NCBI GenBank assembly: GCA_032821775.1
Contig: JAVLRN010000002.1
Location: forward strand, 1,116,001-1,180,000
DNA from: Sanguinoderma infundibulare
Taxonomy: Eukaryota > Basidiomycota > Agaricomycetes > Polyporales > Polyporaceae
Direction of reading: 5' to 3'
Length of the DNA stretch: 64,000 nt
A program made the translations under genes and the position numbers. The notes under the pieces were generated by a model. It worked only from the letters and a program-made list of their open reading frames with translations, ran no database searches and was not told where the DNA came from. Positions 22,434 through 34,051 of the stretch are shown piece after piece. Position 1 is the first letter of the stretch, and every line of letters starts with the position of its first letter.

Positions 22434-24151
22434 ATGGTTGAGAGTGCCACTGCCACTAGTCGTGTATTGGAGCGCCTCGAAATTCTCGAACAGGTATTTG
22501 ACCACTTACGGCCGCACATCGACGTCCTTTGGGGTGCACCACTAGTAGACTTGGAAGCGCAATCCAACCTGGCAAGATGTGCTCGCACCTGTCGAGCGTT
22601 CTCCGGTCCTGCGCTCGACATTCTGTGGAATGTGATGAGTGATATCTTGCCGTTGCTGCGCCTGTTAGGACGGTTCGAAGGTAACCCACTGGTAAGATTT
22701 CATCCAGGCGGAGTCTGTACGGTCAATGGTCTTCTGACAACCGGGCTCAGATGTTAGTGGGACCTATCAATGCCAATACTGTGTCTCCGCACTTCGACGA
22801 ATATGCACGGCGCGTCAAGGAGCTGAAGCATTTCTATGTCAAGAAATTCGATCCCTGCATATGGCCTTTCGTCGCCCATCATCTTGCCGGAAAACCCCTC
22901 CTCCCACTCATCCGGACCTTGGAACCGCGGGAGTTCGACTTCAAGCGGGATCCCGCGATTGGATTATTGCTCCTCAGCTCAACCCTTCGGTCCATCAAAC
23001 TCGCTGTTCCTTCTGCGGAAGAGAGCGGCAACGGGATAGTGCCTACGACGCTTCTCCAGGCGACGTTGAACTTCCTTGGTACAATCAGGGAGGCTTGCCC
23101 AATCCTAGAGACAATGGAATTATCCCGCTTTTCAAAACTCGGACCGGATACCATTGATGATGTCCTTGGCGTCCTTGCTCGCTTTCCGCGGTTGAAACGG
23201 GTTGATCTTGGACACTTCGCCGGACTGACCCCCTCGAACCTTGTAACGCTGTTCACATTCCCTCACCTTACACATCTTATTCTCCGGCTCGCGGATTTTG
23301 ACAGCGTCGCAGTGTCCCAGTGGCATAACCTCCCCCGTAGATCAGACACCTTCAACGAACTCGAAGACCTTGGTATCCGGGCGTGTCCTAGTATAGATCA
23401 CGCAGCAGCTATCGTCAAAGCGTTTCATCCCAGAAACCTACGACGCATATCTCTGGAACACAGTGGTCGGGACGTTGGGCCATCCTATGCATTGTTCAAT
23501 CAAACCCTCCACGCGATTTCCTCCCACCTCCTGATGCACCGTTCTCCCCTGCGCGTTTTCCACCTCGAAGGACAGACTGATTGGACGGGGCCATTGGAGA
23601 TATCCGCGATGGTCCACGCAATCGCAAGCCTCCGCACCCTGGAGGACATCTCACTAGATCTCACGTTCGACCTACGGGTTTCGGATTCAGATATCTACAC
23701 CATTGTCAATGCGTGGCCGAATCTCACGGCGTTCCGCCTCATGTATGATCTCCCCGACCCACCACCGGACAACGCTGCTGCGCCGCCCGTCCGACCTACG
23801 ATCCTGTCACTCGTCCACTTCGTCACGCGCACCCCTTCCCTTGTCTCGCTCACGCTCTCCAACGTACACATCGATCCACGCACGGAAGCCCGAGATATCC
23901 CTATTGCGCGCCACAACTTGTCGAACCTAAGGCTCCTCAATCTTGCGACGGCACGGGAGAGTGCCAGGGGTCGCGGGAGGCCCGCGGAGGTCAAGGCGGC
24001 GGTTCTCATCGACCGTATGTTCCCTAACCTGGACTTGTCGAACATCAGGTTCGACTCGGGCGCGCCCGTCTACGATGAAGAACCAGATGAGTGGGAGAAG
24101 GTGCGGCAAGTCTTGCTCGCGATGCAGCATGGGCGCAAGCTGGTGCGGTGA
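22434..24151 (+). CDS. F-box/leucine-rich-repeat protein, intact
   Basis: Exon 22434-22691 and exon 22751-24151 join in phase 0 across a 59-nt intron (GTAAGA/CTCAG), giving 552 residues. The F-box covers about residues 15-65 (RLEILEQVFDHLRP, then NLARCARTCRAFSGPALDIL). The rest carries irregular leucine-rich repeats, for example FPRLKRVDLGHFAGLTPSNL, FPHLTHLILRLAD, LEDISLDLTFDLRVSDSDIY and TRTPSLVSLTLSNVHIDPRT, and ends with LIDRMFPNLDLSN. Expected role: substrate receptor of an SCF ubiquitin ligase; the target is unknown. It lies between the dead dehydrogenase and the live carrier, and its mirror copy at 10.2-10.5 kb is dead. Confidence 0.8.
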
Positions 24152-24660
24152 ACGGCGGGACGATGTGGAGGAAAAGACTCTGGTACTGCATGTTGTGGAT
24201 GCGAAGCGGAATGGGAGCTGGCGGTGAGCGGGATCGTGATGGGAGAGGACTTTTGATGCGCCATGTTTCTGAGCCTGACGACAAAACAAGCTATACTGCC
24301 AAACAGCTCACGGTACTTACTGTATGCAGACAGCGCCAGGCACAGATATCAGCGAACGACGCCCTGGTGACCTAACGCTGTGATCCCCTTGGATAATATT
24401 GATCTAGGATCGATGTAGCACTCGAGCAACTGCACTAGGATTGAAATCTACTTACAATGTCCCGCCGTCCGCTCGCGGCCGCGTGCAGGCGCATCAGGAA
24501 CAGCGAAATCATGTCGCCAAGTGAATATTCCGTGGAGCATTCAAGACAGTACCGCGTAGAGGGAACTACATTCCCGTTGGAAGATTAGCATATGCAGACA
24601 ACACGCATGCCGAGCTTGACGCAAACTTACCTGTCTATAACCTCGAAGCATCAAAGCGGC
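24152..24660. other. No gene recognised
   Basis: 3' flank of the F-box gene; nothing recognisable. Confidence 0.35.
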
Positions 24661-24992
24661 TCAACATAGCCGGCTTCGCATCTCGTTCTGTCCCCTTCCA
24701 CGCCGAATGGCACCGAGAAGCCGCTGAACCTTGGTAAACTCGGCCTCGATGTATCCCGGGTAAGGCAATGCCGTGCGTCCGAAGCCCATGTCGACGCCCG
24801 ACAAGTCGAGATTGGGGAAGAAGCGGGACGTCGATGAGCAGACCAGCCTTGATCTCTCCAGCAAAGAACCCCAACTTGATAGTCTCCATGAAGGAAATGG
24901 CGTAGGCCATGCCGGAAGCGTTGCCAGTCGGGTTTCATGACATCATGGGCCGTGGCATGGAAGTTGTTCAACTCGTGCAGGCGCCTGCGCAC
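24661..24992 (-). pseudogene. F-box/LRR C-terminal fragment
   Basis: Minus strand: TSRFFPNLDLSGVDMGFGRT, then EAEFTKVQRLLGAIRRGRGQ to a stop at 24661. This resembles LIDRMFPNLDLSN and the adjoining tail of the gene at 22.4 kb. The upstream LRR part is absent or unreadable. It faces the intact F-box gene tail to tail and mirrors the plus-strand fragment at 9.5-10.06 kb. Confidence 0.45.
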
Positions 24993-25164
24993 ATTGCTAG
25001 GCTACCACTGCCAGTGACCACCATCTACTGCCCGCTCATCACCGGCTATACCTACACCTCGACGCTCATGATGGTGCCCACCAACGACGTCATCGGCCGA
25101 GGAGGATCGCGCTGGCGTACTCATAATCGCCAGTGACGCAGCTTACTCCTCATCCTCGCCCAGG

Positions 25165-26336
25165 ATGACCTCTTCGTTGCCGCCTCTTGCTCAAGCTTTC
25201 TCTGGGGCACTTGGCAGTGCAGCCGCGAACGCGGTTTCGTACCCTCTCGATCTCGTGGCGACCAGGTTGCAAACGACCACTTCGGGGACCCTCAGAGGAA
25301 TCCAGGGCGGTTCCCGACTTATCGGCCGCGTTTTGCGCACGGAGGGCCTCGCAGGGCTGTATGATGGGCTACCGGCGGATACGGCGTCGACGCTATTGTC
25401 AAAGTACGTCTTCCATCTCTTGCTCTGATCTAAAATCCGTTCTTATGTCACTAGCTTCCTCTACTTTTACTTCTACACCCTTCTTCACGCCCTCGCAGCG
25501 CGAAGACGGGCCGCTTCCGACGTCCCGCTGCTCCAAGCCGTCAAGCGTGCGCTTTTCGCCCCTACCCGGCCGGTTCTCCTCGATGCACCTGCGGAGCTGG
25601 CCATCGGTTTCGTCGCAGGCGTGGCCAGCCGTGCAGTGTCTGCGCCGCTCAGCGTCATCACGGTGCGCCTCCAGACAAGCGGGGACGAGGGCGACGATGT
25701 ACACACTCGAACCGCTTCCGGAGAGGGGGCGCAAGAGCAGCAGAAGGCAAATGGGCTGGGATTTGTCGAGGTTGTAAGAAGCATATACACGGAAGAGGGG
25801 TTGCATGGGTTCTGGACAGGTGTGTACCACGCATACATGGACGTCTGCAGAGCATGACAGACTGACGCAACACTGCGCAAGCCAGGCTTCCGCCCGACCC
25901 TCCCACTCTGCCTCTCTCCCGCTCTGACATTCCTCTTGATGCAAGTACTCCACCGCCTCCGCCTCCGCCGCGAATCTCCATCCACGTCCGGCCAGTCGGC
26001 GCTTGGCGCGTTCCTCAGCGGAGCGACCGCGAACGCGCTCGCGAGCGCGATTCTGTACCCGCTCCTGCTCGCGAAGGTACGTGTGCAAGCGGCGCGGCGC
26101 GGATCGTCGATGACGGACGTGTGGATCGCGGCACTGAAGGCGGAGGGCTGGCGCGGGTTGTATGCAGCGCTTTGGGTGCAAATATTCAAAGGGTTTGTAA
26201 ACCAAGGCATTACGATGTTCGTGAAGCAGCGGTACGCCTGGTTACCGTCGCTCAGCCTTCTGGACCGCATCGCTGACTTTCCGCACTGTGCTCCAGGATT
26301 GAATGTAATGTGATGAGGTGGTACGCTAGGAAGTAG
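25165..26336 (+). CDS. Carrier of the PMP47/Ant1 (peroxisomal adenine nucleotide) type
   Basis: Four exons (25165-25403, 25455-25819, 25886-26231, 26297-26336) join in frame to 329 residues. Three carrier repeats are seen: AFSGALGSAAANAVSYPLDL with ATRLQT (residues about 9-33), ELAIGFVAGVASRAVSAPLS with VITVRLQT, and FLSGATANALASAILYPLLL with AKVRVQA, each followed by a Gly-Leu/Trp-x-Gly segment (GLAGLYDGL, GLHGFWTG, GWRGLYAALW). The Px[DE]xx[KR] signature is kept only loosely (PLDLVA, PLSVIT, PLLLAK), as is common in the PMP34/PMP47/Ant1 branch that moves ATP, CoA or similar nucleotides into peroxisomes. The end QGITMFVKQRIE also fits that branch. Substrate is inferred. A dead mirror copy lies at 8.3-9.4 kb. 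Confidence 0.8.
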
Positions 26337-26559
26337 CGGCCGGATTGCACATGGTCGCGTCTGGAGCCGTTTCCTCTCGCGACTTTTTCACAAGTGTTGA
26401 AGATTAGGAGTATGTGTCCTGTGTATGCGTAGATTGCGGTTTCGAGTCATGTGGATATCCGTGACATCCGTGCTCTCGTGTGTAGCCGCTTCAACGGCCC
26501 CTGACGCTCCTCCAACGTGCATCCGTCGCCGTCCTTGCAGCGTGCGCGCTGCCATTGCG

Positions 26560-26780
26560 TTCACCGCAGCACCCGATGCGTTATCTTGACGCCGCGATCG
26601 CGCCGGGTTTCCGCGCGGAGTTTGGAAGTTCGAGGGTCCGCAGGGACTCGAGTATATAAACCTGGCCAGGAGGACAATGCCCTCCAATGGACTCTACCGG
26701 TCATCCCACACCGGTGGAGGCAACCCAGCCATGCTCGCGAGTGCGTATCTTTTGTCTTGTCCTCTTTCACCTCCCCCTAT
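26560..26780 (+). promoter_or_regulatory. Promoter/first-exon cassette, copy 3 (plus strand)
   Basis: GTTATCTTGACGCCGCGATC at 26579-26598, then GCCGGGTTTCCGCG, a TATATAAAC TATA box at about 26652, ATGCCCTCCAATGGACTC at about 26678, GGAGGCAACCCAG at about 26716 and a GCGAGTGCGTATC donor at about 26740. The shared order with the minus-strand copies at 5.6 and 6.9 kb supports a real core promoter and exon 1. Confidence 0.55.
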
Positions 26781-27090
26781 TGTCTCGGTGTTTACGCACG
26801 CTGTGTCGCCAAGCCGTCTGGCATTGATATGCTAACGACGCGTCCCACGACACAGATCACTTCTCGCGACACCATCGATCGTCGGCCTTCGTCGCCCCAC
26901 GGCGCATTGTCCACGGCCGCTCTCTCAACGGTCTTCCACGGACCTTCTATCATCACTCTGAGGCATGACGCCAGCTCGTCTCGCCTTCCAATTGGTGAGT
27001 ATCGTCCTCCGTCGAACACTTTCTCTATGGATACCCTTCCACCCCCATCCTGCCGTTGAGTTCCTTGTGCTTCGGTGCTGGGTATTATCT
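26678..27090 (+). CDS. Possible small spliced gene behind the cassette
   Basis: From the ATG at about 26678, exon 1 would read MPSNGLYRSSHTGGGNPAML to a donor at about 26740; a second exon may follow the ACACAG acceptor at 26857 and reach a TGA at about 26966 or, in another frame starting at the second ATG, the GTGAGTATCG donor at 26996. I do not recognise the protein and cannot decide the frame. The repeated use of the same first exon in two other places is the main reason to list it. Confidence 0.25.
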
Positions 27091-28196
27091 CATCCCCTTC
27101 AACCCTCGTTTTCCTCGCTCGACTACGCCGTTGCTGACCCCCTCTCATGTGCCGTCTTGCAGCTTTTACCACGTCGTCGAGACCAAACGGCTCTTGATGA
27201 CTCATTTCCTCGTCTGCGTTGGGCTCGATACTTCGAACTCAACCACTGCATCTCGCGATTTCGAGTTCGACGTCTGTCGTCTGCTCGCAATGCATATATC
27301 ATCCAGCACTCGGCCCAAACGACATTTTCGTCGGTTGGGCCGATTACGCTCAGGTTGGCGCCGACAGCCTCGGTGCTGACTTGGGCCGTCGCAAATCAAG
27401 TACCCCAGGACATCCGCCTCGTGCGGAACGCGTTGCCACCGTCAAGCTCGTAGGAGCCGTGGTATATACACTTACATGTAACAATGAGCCCAAATTGAAT
27501 GTTGGTGTCGTCTGCCGTCATTGAAGCGAGTGTTGGAATTGGTGCTGCGTGAATTTGACGGCTTCGAATATATGCGTGGCGCACCCCTGGTGGCAGCGGT
27601 CGGCTCTGAGATCTGAGGCCTGAGGCACCACCTAGGCTGCAATCTTCTCCAGCAAGTGTACAAGGTAGGATATATACGTAGTGGCGGGATGGTACCGAGT
27701 CGAGCGTGCGCCAGGTGAGAAAGCCTATCAGCAGTATCGCCGTCGCATGTCACACACAAAGAGGTCTGTTTGTATATTGTATATTTTTAGGAGCATAGAA
27801 CAGGTGTAATAGCGAGTCTCTGCCCATTCAAGGGAGGGCGTGGGGTAAAACCTAGCCTTCCTTGGCTCGTCGTAGATAACATACGTCCGCCCTGCCTTTG
27901 TGGCTGGAAGTGCAGGAGTGTCGTTGCCGGTTGCCCCAGCGACGACCAAAACTCCCCCCGGGACCTGAGTCCCACCAACGCCCGAGACTCACTGCGCGTG
28001 CCTGTTCCGTAAGTAAAGAAACTACGGCCACGGGCGACTGTGAACGCGATACACCGCACATGAAGCAACGAGCCGCACATTCACGCGGAAACACAGTGCA
28101 CGCAACCACAAACGGCAATACCACCATGAACGATACACAATGCAATGCCAGGGAATGTCTTGATCGACTTGTCGCGCGGCGAACCTTGAATGTACG
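27091..28196. other. No gene recognised
   Basis: About 1.1 kb without recognisable domain. Short open frames on both strands only. Confidence 0.35.
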
Positions 28197-29270
28197 CTTG
28201 AATGACCGTTTGGATCTATCGCGTTGGCGGCGCTGAGGTGCCTAAGGTCAGCCCAGAGCACGCCGCGAGAGTCGCCAGCGACTGGGAGAGCACCCGAGCA
28301 GGAGCAAGTGTCGTCCACGCGAGTATTAGAGACATCGGCACAGTGCTCAAGGCCGAGCGTCGTAGAGATCAGACATAGACAGAGGACGAAGACAAGCACT
28401 CAACCATCCAGTCACGCCAAATACCAAGGTAAAGCCAACCGCCGCGCGGATCTTGCTCGGCTCTGAGCGGAGGCTTGAAGGACCGTTTGGGTCTACCGCG
28501 TTGGCGGCGTCGAGTCGAGTTGCCGAATGTGTCGCCTGGAGGACGAACCAGAGCCGCCAGCCACCAGAAGGTGATCACCGGGATCGCCAGCAACCAGGAT
28601 TCCACCAAAGCTGGAGAGGATGCAAGCGTCGAAGAGGTCGCCACAGTGGCCTCGTCCAAGCGTTCCAGAGATCAGGAGTAGACGACGAAGCCCACCACGC
28701 ACGGATCTTGCTCGGCTCCGAGTGTGTGCTTGAATGACCATTTGGGTCTACCGCGTCGGGGGCGTCGACTTGCCAGAGGTCTGCCTAGAGTACGCCGCAA
28801 GAGTTGCTAGCACCCAGGATAGTGTTGATAGTCTCGGAAACGTCGCCATAGTCATCGAAGCAAAGCATCGGCAGACGTCGGACGAGAGCCAGAGCACGCG
28901 CGAAGCAGAAGACAAGTACTGCCAAGAGCGAAGCCAACCCGGGCCCAGCGCGCGGATCTTGCTCGGCTCTGAGTGGAGGCTTGAAGCTTGAAGGACCGTT
29001 TGGGTCTACCACATTGGCGGTGTCGAGTTGCCCAAGGTTTGTCCTGAAGGGCGCCACCAGAGTCGCCAGCACCAGAAGGACAACGTCGAAGGAGGAGTCG
29101 CACAAGTTATCGGCCTTGATGGTGTCTGATACGTCGCCACAGTTGTCGTGGGGAAGCATTGTGGAGTCCAGATGTAGATGAGGGCCGGAGGACGTACGAA
29201 GCGGCTGACAAGCGAGTACTCAACCACCAAACCACCGTGACCGCCAGAGACGAAGACGAAGCCAACCACA
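28197..29270. repeat. Four-copy tandem repeat, 255-275 bp unit
   Basis: The block CTTGAATGACCGTTTGG / CTTGAAGGACCGTTTGGG begins at 28197, 28474, 28729 and 28987 (spacings 277, 255, 258 by my count). Each is followed by GTCTACCGCGTTGGCGGCG or a variant, a more variable part with GCCACCAGA, GTCGCCA and GACGAAG words, and is preceded from the second copy on by GCGGATCTTGCTCGGCTC. The units are only moderately similar, so the array is old. On the minus strand a frame opens with a signal-peptide-like LVFVLCLCLISTTLG (28399 downward), but no consistent gene could be built. Confidence 0.65.
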
Positions 29271-30734
29271 GCGCAGACCGGTATCCTTGACGTCAGCCAC
29301 CACAGTGAGAGTATTCTGAGATTGAGCTAAGCACATACAGACGGTGAGCGGCGAGGTCGACCCCGAGTCTTCTGTGGTTGATGCTTGTGGCTAGTCGCGT
29401 CGTCGAGAGGTGGCGAGCTTGACTGACGATGTTGAAGCACGATGAGCGACGAGGACAGTATTGAGGGGGCCAGGGACCTGTGAAGGGGAAGAGGGTAAGA
29501 TGCAATTGGACGACATGACCGAGTGGTTGTAGGTGCGAGGGAGAGGCGCCCGGTGGGACGGTCGCTGTCTTAAAAAGGCAGGTCACCTACCTTTTTCGCA
29601 ACGGCCCGGATCGCCCGGATCTCTGCTCGCCGCCAAACAGTCGCAAACTTACGGGTCCGCAGGGGGAGACTCTGTGGGGGCCCCTTCCTTTTCTACTGTC
29701 TGTTCGCCGTGTTCCCTACGACATTGCTCTTATTCCGATGCAACTGTCCCTGCATCTCACAAGAACGCCGCGTCGCCTGCCATCATTTGCGCGCAAGTTT
29801 CCCGACCATCCTATACACGAATCCGCGCTCCGCGAGGTTTCCCAATATTTTGCGCCGTCCCCGAGCAGGTGAGTTCGTCCATTATATCAAGTCCGTTTTC
29901 CGTCCTGGCAGCCTGCACCACCCTTCCTGCTCATCTTGCATCGTAAGTGCTGAGCCTACGCGCAGTACGGCCTCGCGCGCCGCGCTGTTCTGAAGGCAGG
30001 GGGCTTCCCGCTATCGTCATCCGAGTCCAGTCGGCGTCGAGCTTCGCTTTCGTGAAGCAGGCGTGACTGGGTAAGAGCGAGCTTCGACTGCCTGTCTCTG
30101 TCTCGCGGGTATCTGCCCGCCAGCGACGCGCTCACTGCGCGCGTTCAAGGATCGTCTCACAGCGGGGCTGTCGTTGTTCAGGCTATGTTTGCATGTCTCG
30201 CAGAAGATCCACGGCCTAGACGCGCGGCCTGTCTGTCTGTCAGACATGGTGTGTCGACCATCAGACAAGGGGGACTGTCTCTATTTCATTCGTGGCGCCA
30301 GGCTTCTCGATTGGCACGGAGCGGGTTATCAGGTCACGAGACCGGTCTTCTGCGTAGCGTACTTTACATGTACTTGAGCTGAGCTTGCAATGATTACTTC
30401 CAGTGCTTCGCCCTCGTACGCTGGCATATACATCAAGATCATCCTTCGTCCCTACGTTCGCAAGCTTGTAACATTCAGGTGAGCGAGCATTGCGCTTCGC
30501 GTACGTAGCATTCGCCTGCCCAGTCTTACTGTTTCTCTGAGTCAACGTATAGGTTACTGTCAACGCAGAGAGCGCACCGGCGCACCTGGAGACGATTTTC
30601 TCCGCCGAACATCAACTACTATCCGAAAAGCATAGACATGAGCTCCCCGAACACATTCCCGGGGACACAACGGGATACGTAGACTTGCGTCGGGGTGCTC
30701 GACTTTCCCCTACATTCCTCTCTATTACGCCACG
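29271..30734. other. No gene recognised
   Basis: About 1.5 kb with several mid-length open frames but no domain, no TATA-ATG arrangement and no splice model worth reporting. Confidence 0.35.
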
Positions 30735-31240
30735 ATGACTTTCACGATGGGCAAACATCTCATCATGTTCCCTATGCAAATGTGGGGTACGTCATGTCTG
30801 CGCTGGGCATCATCTGCTGGCGACGGCAGCTGACCCGGGATTTGTTTTAGGACACACGCGCATGCTGTGCACGGTCACCGCACGCACGGGCAAGCTTCAG
30901 AACGGGAGGCGTTGTCCGCTCGTGTCAAGGCGATCGCGTTGGAGCACAACGAGGACGCCGTAGACCCGGGCAAAGGCGAAGTTACGTTTGAAGCAGCGTA
31001 CGTAGCGATGCTCAACGGTGAGGTGCTTGTATGCGCGAAGATGAGCGAGCGGTGCCCTCCCCACCCAATGCGAGTGTCCGTGGCCATCCTGGACGTACGT
31101 CGCGTTCCCATGCGCCGTTCAGATCGGGGTGTGCTGATGTGCTCACAGATGTTCGTGCCCGACGCGTGCGAAGCGGTCCGCAAGCACAGTCCCGCATGCG
31201 ACAGCGAAAACACACTGTCCCACCGAGCCCGCGGCTAGCT
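30735..31240 (+). pseudogene. UDP-glycosyltransferase N-terminal fragment
   Basis: Exon 1 (from ATG 30735) reads TMGKHLIMFPMQMW and, across an intron of about 65 nt (GTACGT/TTTTAG), continues as GHTRMLCTVTARTGKL. This is the start of basidiomycete family-1 glycosyltransferases (His-Leu-x-x-x-Pro-x-x-x-Trp-Gly-His-x-Arg-Pro-Leu-Cys). Directly after Lys-Leu-Gln the frame is lost and, in another frame, the later part ARVKAIALEHNEDAVDPGKG and FEAAYVAMLNGEVLVCAKM appears, then MFVPDACEAVRKHS. So an internal block plus the whole C-terminal UDP-sugar-binding half is missing. Not functional. Confidence 0.55.
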
Positions 31241-32213
31241 GAATGCCTGCAATGAGCTCGTCGGCGAATATGAGGTCAATCGCTCGCTGCCTAAGGTTGC
31301 TGACAGGATGCATATTTGCAGGTGTTTTATCGCCGGGTTATCCACGACGCCCGCCCCTGCCGGCGGGATGTTAGGATCATGAAGTTTTAGTCGCGCCGGA
31401 AACCGCTTGCCATCCACGCTCACAACACGGTTCTTTACGCTTTCGAGGTGAGCGGCCTGATCTATGTGTCATTTTCACTCCCTTGGGCAGTGTGCAGCCA
31501 AGGTTCGAAACGACGAGCTCTCGGCTAGTATCAGAACGTCCCGGTGTACAGGGGGAGACCGTCAAACCACCGTGGGTGGCGTGGCACGTCTTCGCTGCGC
31601 CGACAGCTCACAAGATCTGTTGTGCTGTCCAGACGCAACTCCCAGAAGTTTGTGCGCCGGGAGGCTGTTCCTGTATCGAGAAGCCGTGATCTACGCTGAC
31701 CACATTCACGATTAATCTCTTCTGTGATATCGCGCTTGTGCCACCGCCAGCGGTGAGTGATAACACACATACTCCACAATGCAGTACTCGATTCCAGGTC
31801 TATTTGGCACTCTCTCCGGTTCAAGGCGGCAGTGGCGAGTACTCGTGCACTTGCTCGCCTGTGTGTCCACGGTCAAGCCGGTTGTCTGCGTGCCAGCCGG
31901 CGATAAGAAAGGACCCGACAATGCATCCTGTGGAGAATTGCGTTGCAACGTGAGCCCCGGGATGATTCCATATGTTGGATTGTTCGGACGCGCGTGGTTC
32001 GCTACCATCTCGCTCGAACACCTGGTCGGGTCGTTCTAGACGACAACAATCAGGACCACTTTGTGCTCCCTGTCATGTGTGGCTTGTTCGAGGTAATGTT
32101 GGCGGCTTCCGGGCATGGCCGGTTGGCCGACTTTGATACCTTCCCGAAGGTGATCCAGAGTCGGAATGAGCAGCGCACTTGAGGCGCCGCCACAAGGGCC
32201 CTGTCCTCAGGCC
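31241..32213. other. No gene recognised
   Basis: Possibly further remains of the glycosyltransferase (a RDVRIMKF peptide near 31370), otherwise nothing recognisable. Confidence 0.35.
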
Positions 32214-32220
32214 TATAAAA
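32214..32220 (+). promoter_or_regulatory. TATA box of the second DUF6533 gene
   Basis: TATAAAA lies 78 bp upstream of the ATG at 32298, a usual distance for a strong fungal TATA promoter with a short 5' leader. Confidence 0.45.
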
Positions 32221-32297
32221 TGCGGCTCAGCAATGAGCATTGGTACCACAAGTTGCTCCCCCATCTTCCTGCCTCTTCACCAACCACTTTCACAACC

Positions 32298-34051
32298 ATG
32301 GCCTCTGCCGCTGCATCTGCCTTTTCTGATGCCGTGTCCGTTTTGTGAGTTTTCATCAACTGCCAGGGTTTCTCTGAGCTGACCATTCATCTCTGTCCGG
32401 ACATGGTTGTTGTCGCAAGACAGACAAAGGAGTACTATGGCACCGCGGCACTTGGTAAGTCTTCACCCTTGATGCCGCTGAGCCTTGCTGATGCATAGCG
32501 CAATGCCTAGCCCTCGCCGCCTACGACTGGCTGATCACCCTTGATGAGGAAATTCGTTGCTTCTGGAATTTTGGCAGGGGTCGAAAGCCCACGGTGTCGA
32601 TGCTGATCTATATAATCAGTCGCTACTCGATTCTCATCGGGTGTGCTCTCCAATTTCAAAGTATGTTTCCTATGTCACAAATGGTGCGTACTCTGTATGA
32701 TTATTGTGGTTCTCGCTATAAATGATTCCAATTCCCTTAGGCGTATGTTATGATCTACCATTGGGCTGGATGCAGAATCCTCATTGAAAGACACTCCCAG
32801 GTGTCAGATCAACATTCGCATACAGTTCATATTAGTAATTATGTTCGCCTTCATTACCTCAAGTAAGTATGAGCTTGCTTGCCACCCTTGCATGCTGAAC
32901 ATGACATGCCTCAGTGTTCTCAACAATTCGAGTCTATGCCTTATCTCACAAAAACAAATATATGACCATCTTTACATTCGTCTTAGGTGTACCAGCAATT
33001 GCTTCAGAGGTACGTCCACTCAGTCAGTATCATTAGCTCCCCGGCCCTGAGCTTACCTGCGATATCATAGACAATAGCTAACTATTGGAATGGGGTCGAG
33101 CTATCTAGTCCTTTCAACTGCAGTAATGGGAATCCTATTGTATTGTGGAATACACTACCAACGTGTAAGCACTACTATCCCCTAGATGTTTGTCAAGTGA
33201 AATTAAACGAGCACAATGGTTCTGTTATAGTTATCCTGGCTGCTGGGCTTTGTGAAATTGCAGAGGGTATCCTTGTGCTGCTCCTGACATGGCATACTAC
33301 ATACACATCTTGGAGAATGCAGGGAGGGGTCTTAAATGGGCCATCACTTGTCCGTACTATATTGTACAATGGTGTGTATGATGGCCTGCACCAAATCAGA
33401 TATTGGCTGACCAATTTGGTATGCAGGAAGCATTTACTGCATGTGAGCTGACCTGTCTGGGTTCCCCCTCTCTTTCCCAACTGGATACTGATATGGTGGT
33501 GTGGTGATTAGCGCTCTCACTTCATTGGACATCCCCAGCCTGATAGCCTTTCAGGCATGTACTGTAACTAAGCCTGTGTCCCCTGTGCTGGAGTCCTGAA
33601 TATGCGTTGATAGCAAGCAAACAGTTCTTTGACTGGCACTATTGGCAGCCTTATCTATCCGTATGTCAACCCCATCCCCCTCCCATACACATTGATCCGC
33701 TCAAACTGCTGTTGAAGATTGTCCTCCATACTTATCTGCCGTTTCCTCCTGGACCTTCGGCAAGTGGACCACTCTTCGGCTTATTCCGCATCGTCGCCCT
33801 CGGCCATCTCCTCGCTCACCTTCAATGCAGCTGGTTCCCAGACGGCAGCAGAACTCCCAGCATTTATAGCATCAATGGGCGAGCCTGTCCTCACCGGGAT
33901 AAGCTTCATAGATTCGATAAGCAGGGACGAGGACGTGGCGCGCATGGATCAACCAGAGCCCGGCGCTGACGATGAAAACCCGCCAACTGAGACTAGAGAC
34001 AATGGCAATGGGATGGATGGCATGGGCATAGCACAGAGTGAAAGTGCTTGA
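32298..34051 (+). CDS. DUF6533 family multi-pass membrane protein 2
   Basis: Same exon plan as the gene at 17.2 kb. Exon 1 gives MASAAASAFSDAVSV, exon 2 QTKEYYGTAAL, and exon 3 the family hallmark AAYDWLITLDEEIRCFWNFG with LIYIISRYSILIGCALQF. Further exons give RIQFILVIMFAFITS, FSTIRVYALSHKNKYM, FNCSNGNPIVLWN, AEGILVLLLTWHTTYTSWRM, FFDWHYWQPYLS and ICRFLLDLRQVDHSSAYS, then a hydrophilic tail ending at 34051 (PAFIASMGEPV is shared with PAFIASMGSPV of the paralogue). The region 33.43-33.60 kb did not give a clean exon, so a recent lesion is possible. Role unknown. Confidence 0.65.
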
